Of a stretch of DNA of 64,000 nucleotides, positions 38,501 through 51,786 are shown piece after piece. Under the pieces are notes generated by a model. The model made no database searches, was not told where the DNA came from, and saw nothing but the letters and a program-made list of their open reading frames with translations. Position 1 is the first letter of the stretch; each line of letters opens with the position of its first letter. Origin of the DNA: Vanilla planifolia (lineage: Eukaryota; Streptophyta; Magnoliopsida; Asparagales; Orchidaceae); NCBI GenBank assembly GCA_023846275.1, contig CM043872.1, positions 28,944,670 through 29,008,669 on the forward strand. The letters are read 5' to 3'. Both the position numbers and the translations under genes were made by a program.

Positions 38501-41500
38501 TGATGGTAGTAGGTGTGTTCAAATCAATGATTGGGACCCATAAGATGATGGTCAAGGCATCTATATTGGATCATGATAAGAATGACCACTTTTGGGCTGA
38601 TTTAAGTTGAAACCTGAGAAGAGCAACTTCTTTGTTTTTGCCAACCCTTAAGTTTTTCCAAATTGATGCTTGCTAAAATTATTATTGAGATATGCTTGTT
38701 TAGAAATTAAGATTGGTTGGTTATTTATTGGGCTAAAAAAGGAGTTAAAATTTAAAGTTGAACCTAAATCCAGTTAAACCTTAAATGTTGGTATGTTCCA
38801 ACAACAATGATGACAAGCCATTTTTTTGCAATCTATTTGTTCCTCCTACCTCTTACCATCCTCATGTCTTCCTCTTCTATCATGCTACAACCTCAAAAGA
38901 GCCATGAATATTCAATCACCCTTATAGTTTCTTTGATGTTCTTTGTAATTGGTGTATTAGCTATCACTTTAGCAAAGAATCTTTAAACAATCAGGCAACC
39001 TACTCCATTTTTTGTTGGGAAAACTATTCTTGCTATTATATTTGGCTTTACAATGGCATAGATGTAGTTTAAATTGGAGTGAGTACATGATGTTTTAAGG
39101 AGTTGAATGATAGTCATGTTCATAAACTCAATTTAGTTATCATTCTTTGGATGAAAGGTTTTACTTGTTATCAAATTGACATTGACTATTGACTATAATG
39201 CACTTCATAATCCACTTATCATTTTTGTAGGATAAAATTAAAGATTGAAATTCAAAACAAATGAAGCATTTTAGAAAAAAAATTGAATTTTTTGTTTACT
39301 TGTGACTTTTTTTGATAGAGGATTAATATTGTCATTTTTTGGAGTCTATTATGAACCACATTAAATGGTTATGGTTCTATCTTGTTCTGTATAATCTTCC
39401 AAAGAAATTCATGAGGTACTATCCTATTGTCTTGATGGTATTTATAGAATTAGATAGACACCTTGTGTCCTATTAATGCTTTTGATTGTGTAGCAAAGTA
39501 CAAATTCTTGTTCAAATCTCGACATTTGTATCTAGTTGAGGTTGATACGTGTATGCTTGTAGATTTTGAATAGTCTTAGTCTCTCTAAAGTGTTTTGACT
39601 TTTTGTTTTTAATCACAAGGCTAAACTACTACAAACATGCCATTTGCTTTATATTTCGAGCTTGTTACAGTTTTGATGGTCTTCACATATTACAACAGCT
39701 TTTGGTTAGAGTGCACCGTTATCTATTTGCGAAGAATGTATGTTCTTTGATGCTTGATGACTTTGTTTAGTGCTCAACAATACTTTATTATAAGTCAGAT
39801 AATTATTAAACACCCATTGTCATCATTCAGAGTTATGTGCTATTGCATTGAGACAACCCTAAAAATGTATCTAGGGGCATCCAATTATATCTTTTGTTGT
39901 TGCTAAAAGTGACATATTTGCAATAGTATTTTATAATAGTCTTTTTTAGTTTTAGAAATGTACTCTTGTGAACCTCTTTCCATTTTAACTTAACGATTGT
40001 CTTAAGAAATGTAGTGACATTATTATCTTAGAGAATCGCTAGATAAACTTTCTCAGCAATTGAAGTGCTCTCATGAATCTTGTATTGTTGATGATAGTCA
40101 TAGGCCTCAACCATTCTTTAAAAGCTTTAATCTTTGTTGAGTTAATACTTGTTTTATTATGTTTAACTTTTAGTTTCAAAACAAATTACATAGGCTTGAT
40201 GTCTTCTTCAAGGCCTCTATATGTAATTTTTTTTGGTTATAAGCATTGTTAGTGTATTACAAATCTTGAATAATAGAACAATTGTTGAATCTTAAAAATA
40301 ATATGATAAAGTTCCCCTTCATGGATTTGCACTTTGTTATAGGTTGATTTTAAGTCAAGCTTTGAGAAGATATGAGCATGATTGATTTGATCCAATAATT
40401 TTTGAAAATAGTACATTTCTTTCAAGAATGTTCTATTTAAGTACTCAATAGCCAATATGCAGCCCTCGGCACCATATTTCTTTGGAACTATTGCCATTGG
40501 AGAGTTGCATGGTAAACTAATTTGTTTGAGAGCTTCATTCTCAAGTAACTCCTTGGCTTGTCTCTTAATCTCCACATTCTCTGTCTTCAAATTTTGATAC
40601 ATGTCAATGTTAGGTAATAAAGCATCCAACAAAAGACTAATCTCATTTTCTTTGGTTTGCCTGGTAGTAGACCCTGTGGATTTTTACAAATCTCTTGCGT
40701 AATATCTACAAAATCTACAAACTAGTCTTGGTTTTAAATAACAATTTATATATTACCTTCTTTAGCAAATTAATATTGTCGAGCACATTGATAGAATATG
40801 ATATCTTTTCCCATAGATACAAAAAATCCAATGTCACTTGACATATGTTATGGGGACTACTTTGTGGAGAACTTCATTAATATATAATCTAAATGATGGA
40901 AATTTTCAATTTATATTGTTATTTGACCTTCGCTTTTGAATCTTTCAAAATCAAATGTAATGAATAAGACTTTGGACAAGGTCATGATTAAATTTAGTTG
41001 CTTAACAAGGCTTTTAGAGATTGAAGTATTCTTTCTAGTGCTGATGATCACACCAATCACCTTTTTCTTCACTATTTCTTTTGATAGTATTGAGTGTTAT
41101 GAAGTCTTGAGTGTTAAGCTTAGGTTTCAACATATGTGCTAAGCTATTATAAACCTTTTATATTCTCTCAAGGACTTGACTAAATAATTATCGTACCATT
41201 TTCTTTCCATTCTTTCTAAACTGTTCACAGAAGAGTCTAGGATGTATTTTTAAATATTTCTCTTAAGTATGACCCTTAATTCGATAGTGATCACAAAACT
41301 TTGTCATTGAGGATGAAGATTGGATAAAATTTGTCATAATTATTGTTTTCTATATTGTTAACTTTCCTTCTTCCATTTCTTAGAGCCATTGTCTTGTTTT
41401 TGTTGCTAAACAAATAGTTTTATCAATGTTTATCTCTCATCTAACGGAATTCCTACAAAAACTGGTTGGTGACACTATACATATATATTTTTTTTAATTT

Positions 41501-44500
41501 TTGTTCCTGTTGGTGATGAAGACTATACCAATTCTTTCATATTTTTTCTAGATTGACCATTGGATATTATTCTTCACAATTGAGCTTCTTAAATTGACCA
41601 TGGTAGATTTTTTGCATTGATCTTGCATTCAATTGTATGTTCCATCGCACCAATGAATGATGCTTTAATTTTAGCCTAGCAAAAGAAGCTTTATCAATAG
41701 AAGAGTATTAATAAGAGGAAACAAACAACTTATCCCTAAACATTTCTAACTTATCAGGTTTGGCTTTGATAGTCGATATTTTGCTCATTGCTATGTATTC
41801 TTTCTTTCGGATTGTTGACTTTTCACATCTCTTCTGATAAGCGAATTTCTTTCCTTTGGAGTAATTGCTCTTTGGCTTCTTTAGTGGTAGGATTATTAGA
41901 TTGGATATGTTCTTTAGTGTAATTTTAAAAACAATGTGCACTAGTGCCAATTGAGCAATTTAGTACTCCAGAACATTTGACTCGAATTTTCCATCATATG
42001 CCATTTTAGACCCTTCTCGAATCTTCTATTTTTCTTTCTTTGATTGTTCTCATATACATTTTGTCTTCTTAGTTTGAACTATAATTGAACTCCTTTGGTA
42101 TCCAAATATAATATAATTTGTCTATTGCAATTCCATTTCTTATTTTGTTAATTGTTGGAAGGAATTCAAACTTATATTGAATTAGAATTTGGATTCTCTT
42201 AATTCTTTGGTCATTGGTGATGAGAAGCTAAGTAGAGAGGACTATCTCTCATATTTCACCAAGAGAAGAGGAGATGGAATAAGGAAACAAGAATTAAAGA
42301 GGGAAGATGGTGGGAGGATATTGAATTTTCCAAAGTTTTCAAAACAATTAAGGGTCTTAGTGGGGTATTCTAACATGATATATCCCTGGTTTTACATAGA
42401 CTTAACAAAAAGCTTTTTAGTCCTTTGGACTTAAGGTGGTTTTGGTATGTCTTGAATTCAACTTTTGGTGAGTTGGACAATAATCAAGTTTAATTACATG
42501 TCAATAAAAAACCTTAAGATTATGGTGGTATGAAGGGAATATCTTTTGTGGGTATACAATGTCTTGGGGGGTTATTTGTTGTATGCCTTGAGACCAAGAA
42601 AGTTTCTAGGCCATCTTAAGGCCAAGATGACAACCTAAAGAGTGTTATGTCTAGACAGGTTGTTATAATTGTCTTGAGACGAAACTTAAGTGGTGCAATA
42701 TTCTTAAGATTATCTATTGCTCAAGGGTAGTTAATGCATAATTGTCAAAATTAATGATAATGTTAATAATAAAATGAAACCAAATGTTGGTGAACACATA
42801 AAAGCATCACTTTTGTGACTATGGGTATGCCCCTCATGTGATGCAATGCATAGAGAAGATTGTTTGTCAACCATCTGATCATAAGGGCCCTTAGTTCAAA
42901 AGCCCCATAAGTAATTTTGACATGTAGCCTTAATTCTTTGAGTAACAAACATCTCAGTTGGATATTTTATGTAATTTGGTTCAATTGTATCAAACAATAA
43001 GTTCATTGTTTAATTCTTATATGTTTATAAATGTTGAATATGTTTAGTTGACCATTTTATTAAATTTCTCTTAAGAATTGGATAATCATGGAGAACAAAT
43101 CCAAGATGATTTGTTTTGATACTTGCCTTGATGACCAAGAGAATAGCTTGAGTGGTCTTGAGACTAATCATGGAGGTCTCAAGGAAGTCAAAGGAAAATT
43201 ATGATGTCTCAAGAGGTATAATAGAAGTTTTAAGAGGTCTTGAAGAAGCCAAGTCATAATTCTTTAAGAGAGAGGAAAATCATTATTGAGAGGGAGAATC
43301 TAGTGGAGCTTAATGTATTAACATGTTGAGAAGGAAAGAGAAGACTTCAATGACCATCCTAGCTCTTCAAGGACAACTTGAGCAATTGAGGATCATTCCA
43401 TGCATCTCAAAGTGGATGACATTAAAATATGGAAGCCATGAGATGATGCCACACTAAGACAATTATGTCTTGTGAACAATCTCAAGGGCTTTTTGACATT
43501 TCAGGAAACTTTGGGAAATTGCCATGAGTAGATAAGGGAAGATTCAAGGCATATAAGCTCCAAGATAGGGAAAGCATGATGGTTAGTGACAAATCAACTT
43601 TTTTCTACATTTGGTGATTAGGAATCTTTGCAATTATGGGTAGCTTGATATTTTAAGCAATTAAGTAACGTCAACGTTATTTTAAATATTTCTTTCTATG
43701 TCTATACTAGACCTAAAAATAACTAGAAATTCTTCTTGCATTTTTGTTTTTGGTGGTGCGGAGTTTTGAAACCCTAGCCATGAAAAATAATAGCTTTTCT
43801 ACCTTTATTCTTGTGTTCTACAATATTTTGTAATTGTATGTTTGATTCAAATCTTTTTTATGCAAACTCTTAGATCTATAACATTCTTGTAACACATCCA
43901 TCTTGTTTGATACTAGAAGAGCATTATTGGATGGGGGTAGATCATTTAGTGTAAGAACATGCCTCTTCATCATGTATTATTTAAACTAGAAGGTCTTGGG
44001 GGGAGAGTAGTCAAATACTTGTGCAATCAAATTTTAGCAAAATGAAACATATGACACACAATAGAGAGTTTATTGGGTCTTTAGAGCAATAGATGACATA
44101 ATTGATGCAAACAATGCAGACTTTTTTTATAGATTGTGATGAAAAAGCAACCTATCTATGTGTTAACACACTAGAAGATTATGATTAAGATGGAGTTAAC
44201 TCATGAATTTGGGCCAATGTGGACTGATCTCATCCACACCTTGTAGAGGACAAAGATGAAAATGCTGACGATATCTATTTGGTCTCACAATTTGAAGGAC
44301 AACATAAGACTTTCATGTTTGAAGTTGAGGTAGAATGCTGGGAAATTGGATAAACTTGAGATATGCTTGTGTGTGCATGGGCATATGTTGAGTGAGAAGT
44401 TTTCATTTGTTAAGTTGAAGTTTACTAGCCTTGCATTGGTATGGTTAGATCATCCCCAGCCTTTTCCTTGGTGATGCCATAGATTGTGCCATTTCTACCA

Positions 44501-47500
44501 TCTCTCCTTGATGTAGCTTAGCAAGTAGAACTCTTGGTGTAAGGTTGGGAATGTGCCTCTAAGGTTAATTTCATTTGATTAATTGTAGTGATGGCAACAA
44601 CATGTAACTCTTATTATCTACTGTGATCTTGCACACTTTATCCCCATACATAAAATAAATGTGAAAGATTATGGTCTTTCAATCATCAACTTGCTAGGTT
44701 GCTAACATAGTGCATCATTATAAGATGTGGGGCCTTCAAGGCGTCATCAGCTTCATTGGCATCATCATAATGGTTCACTCCTATTGGATCTTCTTGATCA
44801 TCCTAATACTCTCCCAACTCTTTCCCTAAACTCTCCAATAATAAGTATTGCCTTAGATATTGATTATATTCTCAAGATTTCCAACAAGAGAAACAAGTGA
44901 TAGTAATTGTTTTGGAGGTAGAACCTTCATCACTTTCTTACCCTTGTTGTCGTAGCAATAATGTTATTAGTCCTGGTGGTGCTCACTAGTGTAAGATTCT
45001 GTTGTATTCTTTAATGTGATGATCACAAAATTAAGTTAAATGATTGCTAATATCTTATTGAGCTTAGTGTTTTTTCAATTAAATCTCAATGAGTGTTGTA
45101 GCAATTTCAATTTGTTGGAGCAAAGATTATAGCATAAGCGGTGAATGAAGTTTGATAGCTCAATTTGCTAACTTTGGAGTTAAAGACAATGACATTTGTG
45201 GAGTGGCTAATTCACAAAAAACTATATTTCTAAATTTCTATAATTAGTATGTTAAAATTTTATTTTCTTTGTAATTGTGGTACTTAAGATTATCATGATT
45301 AATACATATTTGCATTAGCATTAAGTTGTATATGGATTTTAAAAAATCTTATAATTTTTCAAATAGAAATAATATATAATGAAATTAAAAAAAAATTTCG
45401 ACCTAAACACCTAACCCTTTCGCCAAGCCCAAGGGCTCGGTTTGAGTGGACCGTAGTGCCGGGCCAGTGGGAGCCGCAAACCAGGAGTTCGACTGAAATA
45501 GAGATGGGTTAGGCTCGAGTACCGGTCTAAGGCATGGTTCTGGCTGCGGCTTGGGTTAAGCGGTTCAGTCTTGACTCCTGTACTCAGCTTAGGCATAGCA
45601 AGTCGAGTCGGACTCTTTAATGTTAAGAATTTCGTTTGGGTCAGGTCGAACCCTGTTTAATATTGCTCACAGGTGACCTTAGGTAATGACATCCTAAGGG
45701 CACTTGAAGGTAGCCAACCTTATTAGGATGTCTATTAAGCACAGTGGAATAATATAAGTACATATTACGTGCGCTGTTTCACAATGTGGGACTAAAAAAG
45801 CTGTTTTCTAAACTTGAGATAATCTGCATCGACCGATTGCTCATTTTCGCCATCGAATGGTTTGGTTCGCTGCCGCATTTGTGAATAGTTTTTTTTCATC
45901 TAGTCATTCATCTGGAATGGTTGATTGAACGGCTTAGTATCTCTTAGCCTTCGTGAATCATAACTTGATTATCATCAATGTCCATTTGACTTTTGAATAT
46001 AACATCTCAGATCTTATTTTGATGCCATTAGATATGGACCCTTTATCTATGATTCCTATTCGGTGGTTCCTGTTCCATTCGCCCAGAATTAGACAGTAGC
46101 TGTACTTCGTCTTCGTCTCGCGTCACCTGTATTGGCTAGCTTTTATAAAAGCTTTTTTTAGTTGTTGTGGGAGTTATTTTTGGAGTTTTTTTTATTTCAA
46201 CTATAAATAGAGCTTATCTACTAATATTTAAGATTATTGAATTAATTTGAAACATTCATAAGTTCTCAAGTGAAGTTTAAAATCGAGAGCAACGAATTTT
46301 TGTGTGCTTACGGAAGGTGTGGGTTTTTTCAATTATTACTTCTTCTGCATCTATTTACAATTTTTTTGGCATCATTCGGGTAACATCTACATTATTAATT
46401 AGTTGTGCTATTGTTTTAAAGATTTGTGTAAGAATGTTGTATGCGAAAATTTTGTAAAGCTTTCAATTTTTTTGTATAGTCAATGTTTGTAGATTTTGGT
46501 ATCTCATTGGAGCATCGATTTGTATTTAGTTTACCCCTACTGGCTTCAACAAAAAGAAGTGGCTAGTGGAAGCCCGATCGATGATTAGGGGTGGACATAG
46601 GCACGGGTTTTAGTCAAACCACGTAAAAAATATTTGTGCATTTTTTATAGTTGTGCATTCTCATTCTGTTAACAAGTTTCTTAAAAACAAATTTTATTTT
46701 TTTAAGCGTAAAATTCTTTCTCTAATTTTTTGAAATCAATTTTTTTTTAAATGCACAATTCACCCCTCCCCTCTTCTACGTTTTTCCGTACACAATTTAA
46801 AACAGATTTGCTTTTTTATTGGTAGCCTCCTTAGTTGTTGATTTAATTCATCTACAAGGAGTTGGCTTAAGATAGTGCTTGAGGTTGAAAGCCTTATGGA
46901 AAGCTTTCTTAAAGCTATAGAGCTCATGGATTAAGACATCCTATATCAAATTAGGTTATGGACCAGTTTTAAAACATATGTGGAGTCTTTTGGAATTTCA
47001 CATTGAACTAGAAACTCATTGAAGCTAGTCATATTGTTTGATACACTCATAGATCATTGACAGAGGCAGCTAACTCATCTGAGAGTTGGTCTTGATAAGT
47101 GAGGAAAATGTACTTAGATTTTAGAATTTGTTTCATCTCTTCTCTTCGTAACTTTTCACTAGAGGCTTCTTAAACCTTGTGAATTGCCTCTCTTGATTCA
47201 ACCAAAAAGTTTAAGATAACCAACTAACCAAAAAACTGGCCCATATCTATCAACCAATCTTCGAACTAAAGTACATGTTATGGCTTTCAGAGAGACACCC
47301 TCACCATATCTCACCACATACAACTTTCTACATAATAAAATGACTCAAAACAACAAAAAAATGCTAAAAAGGGCTCTTTATCATCATCCAAATTGGAACA
47401 TCTATTCTGTATTAGAATGATGCAAGAGTAGCTGCCTGTCTCACATCATTTCCTGAATTCTCTTCAAAATCCATCACATATGCTTGGAGCATATCTTCCA

Positions 47501-50500
47501 CCGTTTGAATTGTCCTTCTATCTCTATGCAAATATTGAAACTAAGTACTCTTCCTAGGGTTTTCTATAAATTAAGCCCATAGGTTTGAAACAAAATGAGG
47601 AATTATGTCAGATTGAATGCATTTGACACTTCATGTGGTTGTGCAATCTCATCCAAGCAATTTAGCTTGTTATTCTAGTATATAAGTCATTTTCATGGGC
47701 AAAAAATGGTTGATTTGATCAGTTTTACATTGTTACTCTTAATGGCATCATTTCTTTTGACTTGGTAAATCTCATATAAAATTTCGAAGTCGTTATATCC
47801 ATTATTTGTTGAAGTGTTTTCGGTCTTTATTTTTTTATTTAATTTTTTTGTTACAAACAACAAATTCTATAGCTTTGATTATGTCTTTTTGTGTTAGGCC
47901 ACTAGAATAATTCTTTTAGCTTGGGGTACCTCTGTATTCGTATGTGTGCAATAAGTATCCTATGATCTGCATTTCACTTAAGATTTTTTTTTTAAATTTC
48001 ATCCAAATTAATAACATATAATCAATTATCAAATTGCATGGTGAATTCTGGTTGGTTTCTTTTGCTATGGTTTTGATAGTTTTCAATATTTTGAGGCCCT
48101 CTTGTCATGTTGTCCTAATTCTTTCCATTGGAGGTTTGGCTGGATTGTGAAATGTGCCACAATTTCTACATCTCCATGAATTTTAGTTTTGCGTTGTACC
48201 TGTTCAATTTTTCTTGTGGGCATTTGATAAGATTTTTTTGTTGATTCCATACTTAAATCATCGATGAGCCTTTGTTGGATTTCTTTTTCTTGGTAACACA
48301 TACTTCTGTTGACTCTAAGCTGTCAAAAGGCTTTGTTTGCAAAGTTCACAACTTTTTGCCCTAATGACTTTCTTTTACCAACTCTATCTTAATATAGTGT
48401 GATCAGCATTTCCTTCTATATAAATCTTCATAAGAAGCCATTTAGATGTTTGATTGATAACAGTTTTTAGTATAAAATTCTATTGAAAGATGATGTCCCC
48501 CATTTATCTCTAAAATACATCATACAAGCTTTGGGCATATCTTCCATGGCTTGAATTGTTTGTACTGAGTATCCATCTCTTTCTATGCAATATGGAAACT
48601 AAATTTTGTTCACTAGGCTTTCTATTAACCTGCCCATAGATTGGATGGAGTAGACGCTCCATGCAGTCAAACAATCATATCGACATAATTTAGCTAGTTG
48701 TTTTACTGGGACAGTTGTAGGTTTTTTTATGGGCAAAACATGTGTTGATTTGATCATTTGCCCATTATTGCCCATATGGCATCAAGTCCCTTTGATTTGG
48801 TTAAATCGCATACGAAATTTATCATGGTGTGTTCCTCTTGCCATGTTTGGATTTTCAGTGATTGTAGAAATTGTCATGTTATACACACGGCAACACCTAA
48901 ATCTTTGGTCATGTATTTTCGTTCGAGGTCACTTGAATAATTCTTTCAACTCAGGTACACCTGTGTTCTTCCTCGTGCAATGAGTATCCTATGATATGCA
49001 TTTTGGTTAATGCTTGTTTTTATTAATTTCTTTCGAATTAGGTGCATATAAACTATTATCAAAGCAAACGTAAGTTCTGGTTGGTTTCCATATGCTATGG
49101 TTTATATAGTTTTCAATATTTTGCAGCCCTCTCGTGCTATCCTAATTCTTTCTTTTGGCTAAGCAGTGCTAAACAGTGAAATGTGCCATAATTTTTCCAT
49201 TTCCATGCATTTTAATTTCACATTGTAGTTTAATTTCTCTAATAAGTGCTTCCAGCATGATAAGTGGATTATTTGTTGATCTCTTTTTTAAATCATGGAT
49301 GAACCTTTCTTAGATGACATTAAATTTCCCAAATAATAGTCTTTTTTGAATTCCAATTATCTTGTCTTAAATTAAGATTTTTTTTAGGTTAAGATGAACT
49401 TTAGGGATTATAATTAGTTCTTCAAATTTTTAAAGAAAAGATCGTTGCTATCAATTCTAAATCATGAATAAGATTATAAAGTTTGTAATCATTGCTTATT
49501 AATCTGTCATCATGATTTACAACGAGCTGTTTCAAATATCATTGTATAGCTTAATGTTGAAATAAAATTAGATCTAATTGACAAATTGAATACTTTTGAA
49601 ATATTTAATATTAAACTATTCATTAATCTACATAATGAATGACATTATTCTCTCTTACTCTTTTTTGCCTTTATGTGACATGGAGGTTTTTATCTTAACT
49701 GTAAGACAAAACCATGGAAGCAACGATGACCACGAGATTCACTATGAATGACTAAATATAGCAGGGTTTCTTCTTTTTCATGAGTTACACGAAGAAGTTA
49801 AGTTTGATCATTAGAAGGTATAAGTGAGAATATTTTCCTTGACAGAGGTCTAGGAAGAAAAGAAAGTCCTCTCCTATAGAATCTCTCATATCCCATTAGA
49901 ACATTTCCTTTTACTTTTCTTTCATGCCCAAGTTTCGTCATAATTGCTAGAATTATCATTTAGCTTTTATCTTCTTCTATAGAGGCTCTCAATGTGGTTG
50001 TCATTGTCTTCTAGCAACCGTAATTCTTCATCTGCAAGCGACCTTTGCATCCTTGAAACGGAAATGCTATCCAAGATGGAGGTTTTGCATGTAATTTTGC
50101 AACACATCATGTAAGCTGTGATGTTTTGCTAATAAAAGCTCGTGAATCCCATTGCTTGGTATTGCCAGTAAAATGTTGTTGAAGATGAAAAATAATCGAG
50201 TCTATGTTTCAAATCAATCATGCATTTTTGAGATTATTACCGAGGATAGCAAAAGCGTCCTTAGTAGGGCAACGTTAAAATTGTTTTCACATATTACCTT
50301 GGCTGTTGTTTGTTGTATATTTTCTTCTGAAAACAATTTTCTGCTTGGATTATTCAAAGACAAAATTGGTAACAGCAGTGTTGTACGACTACGAGTGCTA
50401 GACTTTCTACTCTATTGCTTTTATAATTTTGATCTTATTTTGTTGCTTTTGTTAAGTTAAAGGTTTTCTCTTTGAGTTGCATTACTGACTATATTAGCCC

Positions 50501-51786
50501 CTTGTAATTATTTCCACAAAACAGAGACATAATCTGAGCTTTGTCACAGTGAAGAATGAAAATATTAGTCACGAATTGTTGATTTTTTTTTAAATAAAAA
50601 AAAATAATTGGTGTAAGCTTTTTATAACGTTTAATGTATAGATCATCTCTTGAAAACTTTTTTTTTCCTCTAAAGTGTATAGATCATTGGTGTTGGTAAA
50701 GAAAAATGCTGCCTGGTATTTTTTGTTGCCTCGTTTATATTAATCATACAAGGCACAATGAAACGTCAATTAAGTAGAATTGAGCCTATATATAATACTT
50801 CTTGTATGATTGCAAGAAACTTCTTATTTCCTGCACAAAAAACAAATAATGAACATCTGTTTCACAAATTGTACTCCGTTGACCCCGAAACTTAAAAAAG
50901 TTGCTTCCTTCTGCAGGAAATCGAGGAAAAACCTACTGATGACGGTGCAGTTATTGAAAACATTCCCGTTGCAGAAGAAAAGTTAACTTCAACTGTAATG
51001 ACGTCCTTGGAAGCCTACAAGGAAGCTTTGGCAGATAATGATCAATCCAAAGTCTCTGAAATAGAGGCCTTTCTTCAATCCATAGAAGATGAGAAGATGT
51101 CCCTTGAAGAAAAGGTTGCTTCTTTGTCCGAGGAGTTTCTGGTAGAAAAAGACCGCATACTTAGAATTGGTGCCGATTTTGATAATTTTCGGAAAAGAAC
51201 AGAGAGGGAGAAGTTGTCTTTGGTGGATAATGTTCGTTGTGAAGTTTTAGAGAACTTGTTGCCAGTTCTGGATAATTTTGAAAGAGCCAAGACTCAGATC
51301 AAGGTGGAAACCGAGGGAGAAGAAAAGATCAACAACAGTTACCAGAGCATTTACAAGCAGTTTTTGGAGATTCTAACCTCCCTTGGTGTTGCACCCATTG
51401 AAACAGTGGGTAATGCATTCGATCCCATGGTAAGCAGCTTTCCACAATTCCTAATGTTCACATCTTTATCGTGAATATAAATCCCATATAAAACTAATCT
51501 TAGATTTGTTTTTTCTTTTGATTTTTTTTATTCATTTGTGTTATGAAAGCTGCATGAGGCGATAATGAGAGAAGAATCACTGGAGTTTGAAGAAGGAATC
51601 ATCATACAAGAGTTTCGCAGGGGCTTCAAGCTGGGGGAGAAGCTTTTGCGTCCATCGATGGTGAAGGTTTCTGCAGGGCCAGGCCCTGCAAAACCCAAGG
51701 AGCAGGCAGAAACAGAAGCGGAAGTAGATAACGGTGAAGAGGAATTGGATCAGGAAGAAATCAAGGGAGGTGGGGATGCCATCTAA
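35530..51786 (+). CDS. CGE1: GrpE-type nucleotide exchange factor, chloroplast form
   Basis: GrpE drives ADP release from plastid HSP70. Three exons, 35,530-35,757, 50,917-51,429 and 51,550-51,786, with phase-0 GT-AG joins, encode 325 residues, close to plant plastid GrpE length. Exon 1 (1-76) is rich in Ser, Arg and Pro and lacks acidic residues until its end, as in a chloroplast transit peptide. Exon 2 holds an acidic linker, a long coiled coil and DFDNFRKRTEREK at 163-175. The exon 2/3 junction completes the GrpE signature: FDPMLHEAI at 244-252, GFKLGEKLLRPSMVKV at 272-287. An acidic tail ends the protein. The start at 35,530 is the first ATG of the frame. Intron 1 is about 15.2 kb and full of retroelement fossils. 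Plastid rather than mitochondrial placement is inferred from the long acidic N-terminal region and the leader. Confidence 0.88.
38900..42000 (-). mobile_element. Ty3/gypsy retrotransposon fossil in the GrpE intron
   Basis: The minus strand at 40,249-40,632 encodes a recognisable Ty3/gypsy reverse transcriptase start: a helix with KELLENE, then SPMAIVPKKYG, LAIEYLNR, FQKLLDQINHA and IFSKLDLKSTYN. A Lys-rich frame at 41,708-41,950, upstream in the same sense, could be gag. Outer limits are guesses and no LTRs are assigned. It is broken in many places and old. Confidence 0.6.
42600..44100 (+). mobile_element. Possible LTR and leader remnant
   Basis: A string resembling a decayed initiator-Met primer site (near 43,898-43,915) follows a region with LTR-like composition, and a gag-like stretch lies near 44.0-44.1 kb. 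This is a weak call based on general appearance; no paired LTR was found. Confidence 0.25.
45398..46560 (+). other. GC-richer, LTR-like stretch in the GrpE intron
   Basis: The left 250 bp (45,398-45,650) are about half G+C, in contrast with the flanks. A TATA-like ACTATAAATAG lies near 46,199, and 'ttggtatctcattggagc' near 46,496 resembles a decayed primer site. This order (GC-rich upstream part, TATA box, transcribed leader, primer-like string) is that of an LTR promoter. No matching second copy or target duplication was found. Confidence 0.35.
47380..49330 (-). mobile_element. Ty3/gypsy pol fossil present as two tandem copies
   Basis: Two homologous segments, roughly 47,440-48,300 and 48,480-49,330, lie about 1.03-1.05 kb apart in the same orientation. 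Read on the minus strand, both resemble the Ty3/gypsy segment between RNase H and integrase and the integrase core; the left copy keeps HFLPMK and TVEDMLQAYVMDFE, which match the gypsy HFLP and LEDMLRACVLDF landmarks. Both are broken in many places. Either part of one element was duplicated or two related elements lie in tandem. Confidence 0.7.

Larger units (their letters stand above)
35758..50916 (+). other. Giant first intron of the GrpE gene
   Basis: The intron begins CAG|GTACTT and ends TTCTGCAG, length 15,159 bp. It is AT-rich and contains minus-strand Ty3/gypsy fossils near 38.9-42.0 and 47.4-49.3 kb, a GC-richer LTR-like stretch near 45.4-46.6 kb and possible old retroelement DNA near 42.6-44.1 kb. 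I see no host gene nested in it. Confidence 0.75.

Noticed and set aside
48083-48301. A host gene on the minus strand in the GrpE intron
   Set aside because: It reads as the part of Ty3/gypsy pol just before integrase and is repeated 1 kb away.
35530-51786. A functional HSP70-GrpE gene cluster
   Set aside because: The HSP70 here is a cytosolic-type pseudogene, while the GrpE has a plastid-type leader. They are also separated by the endoglucanase gene.
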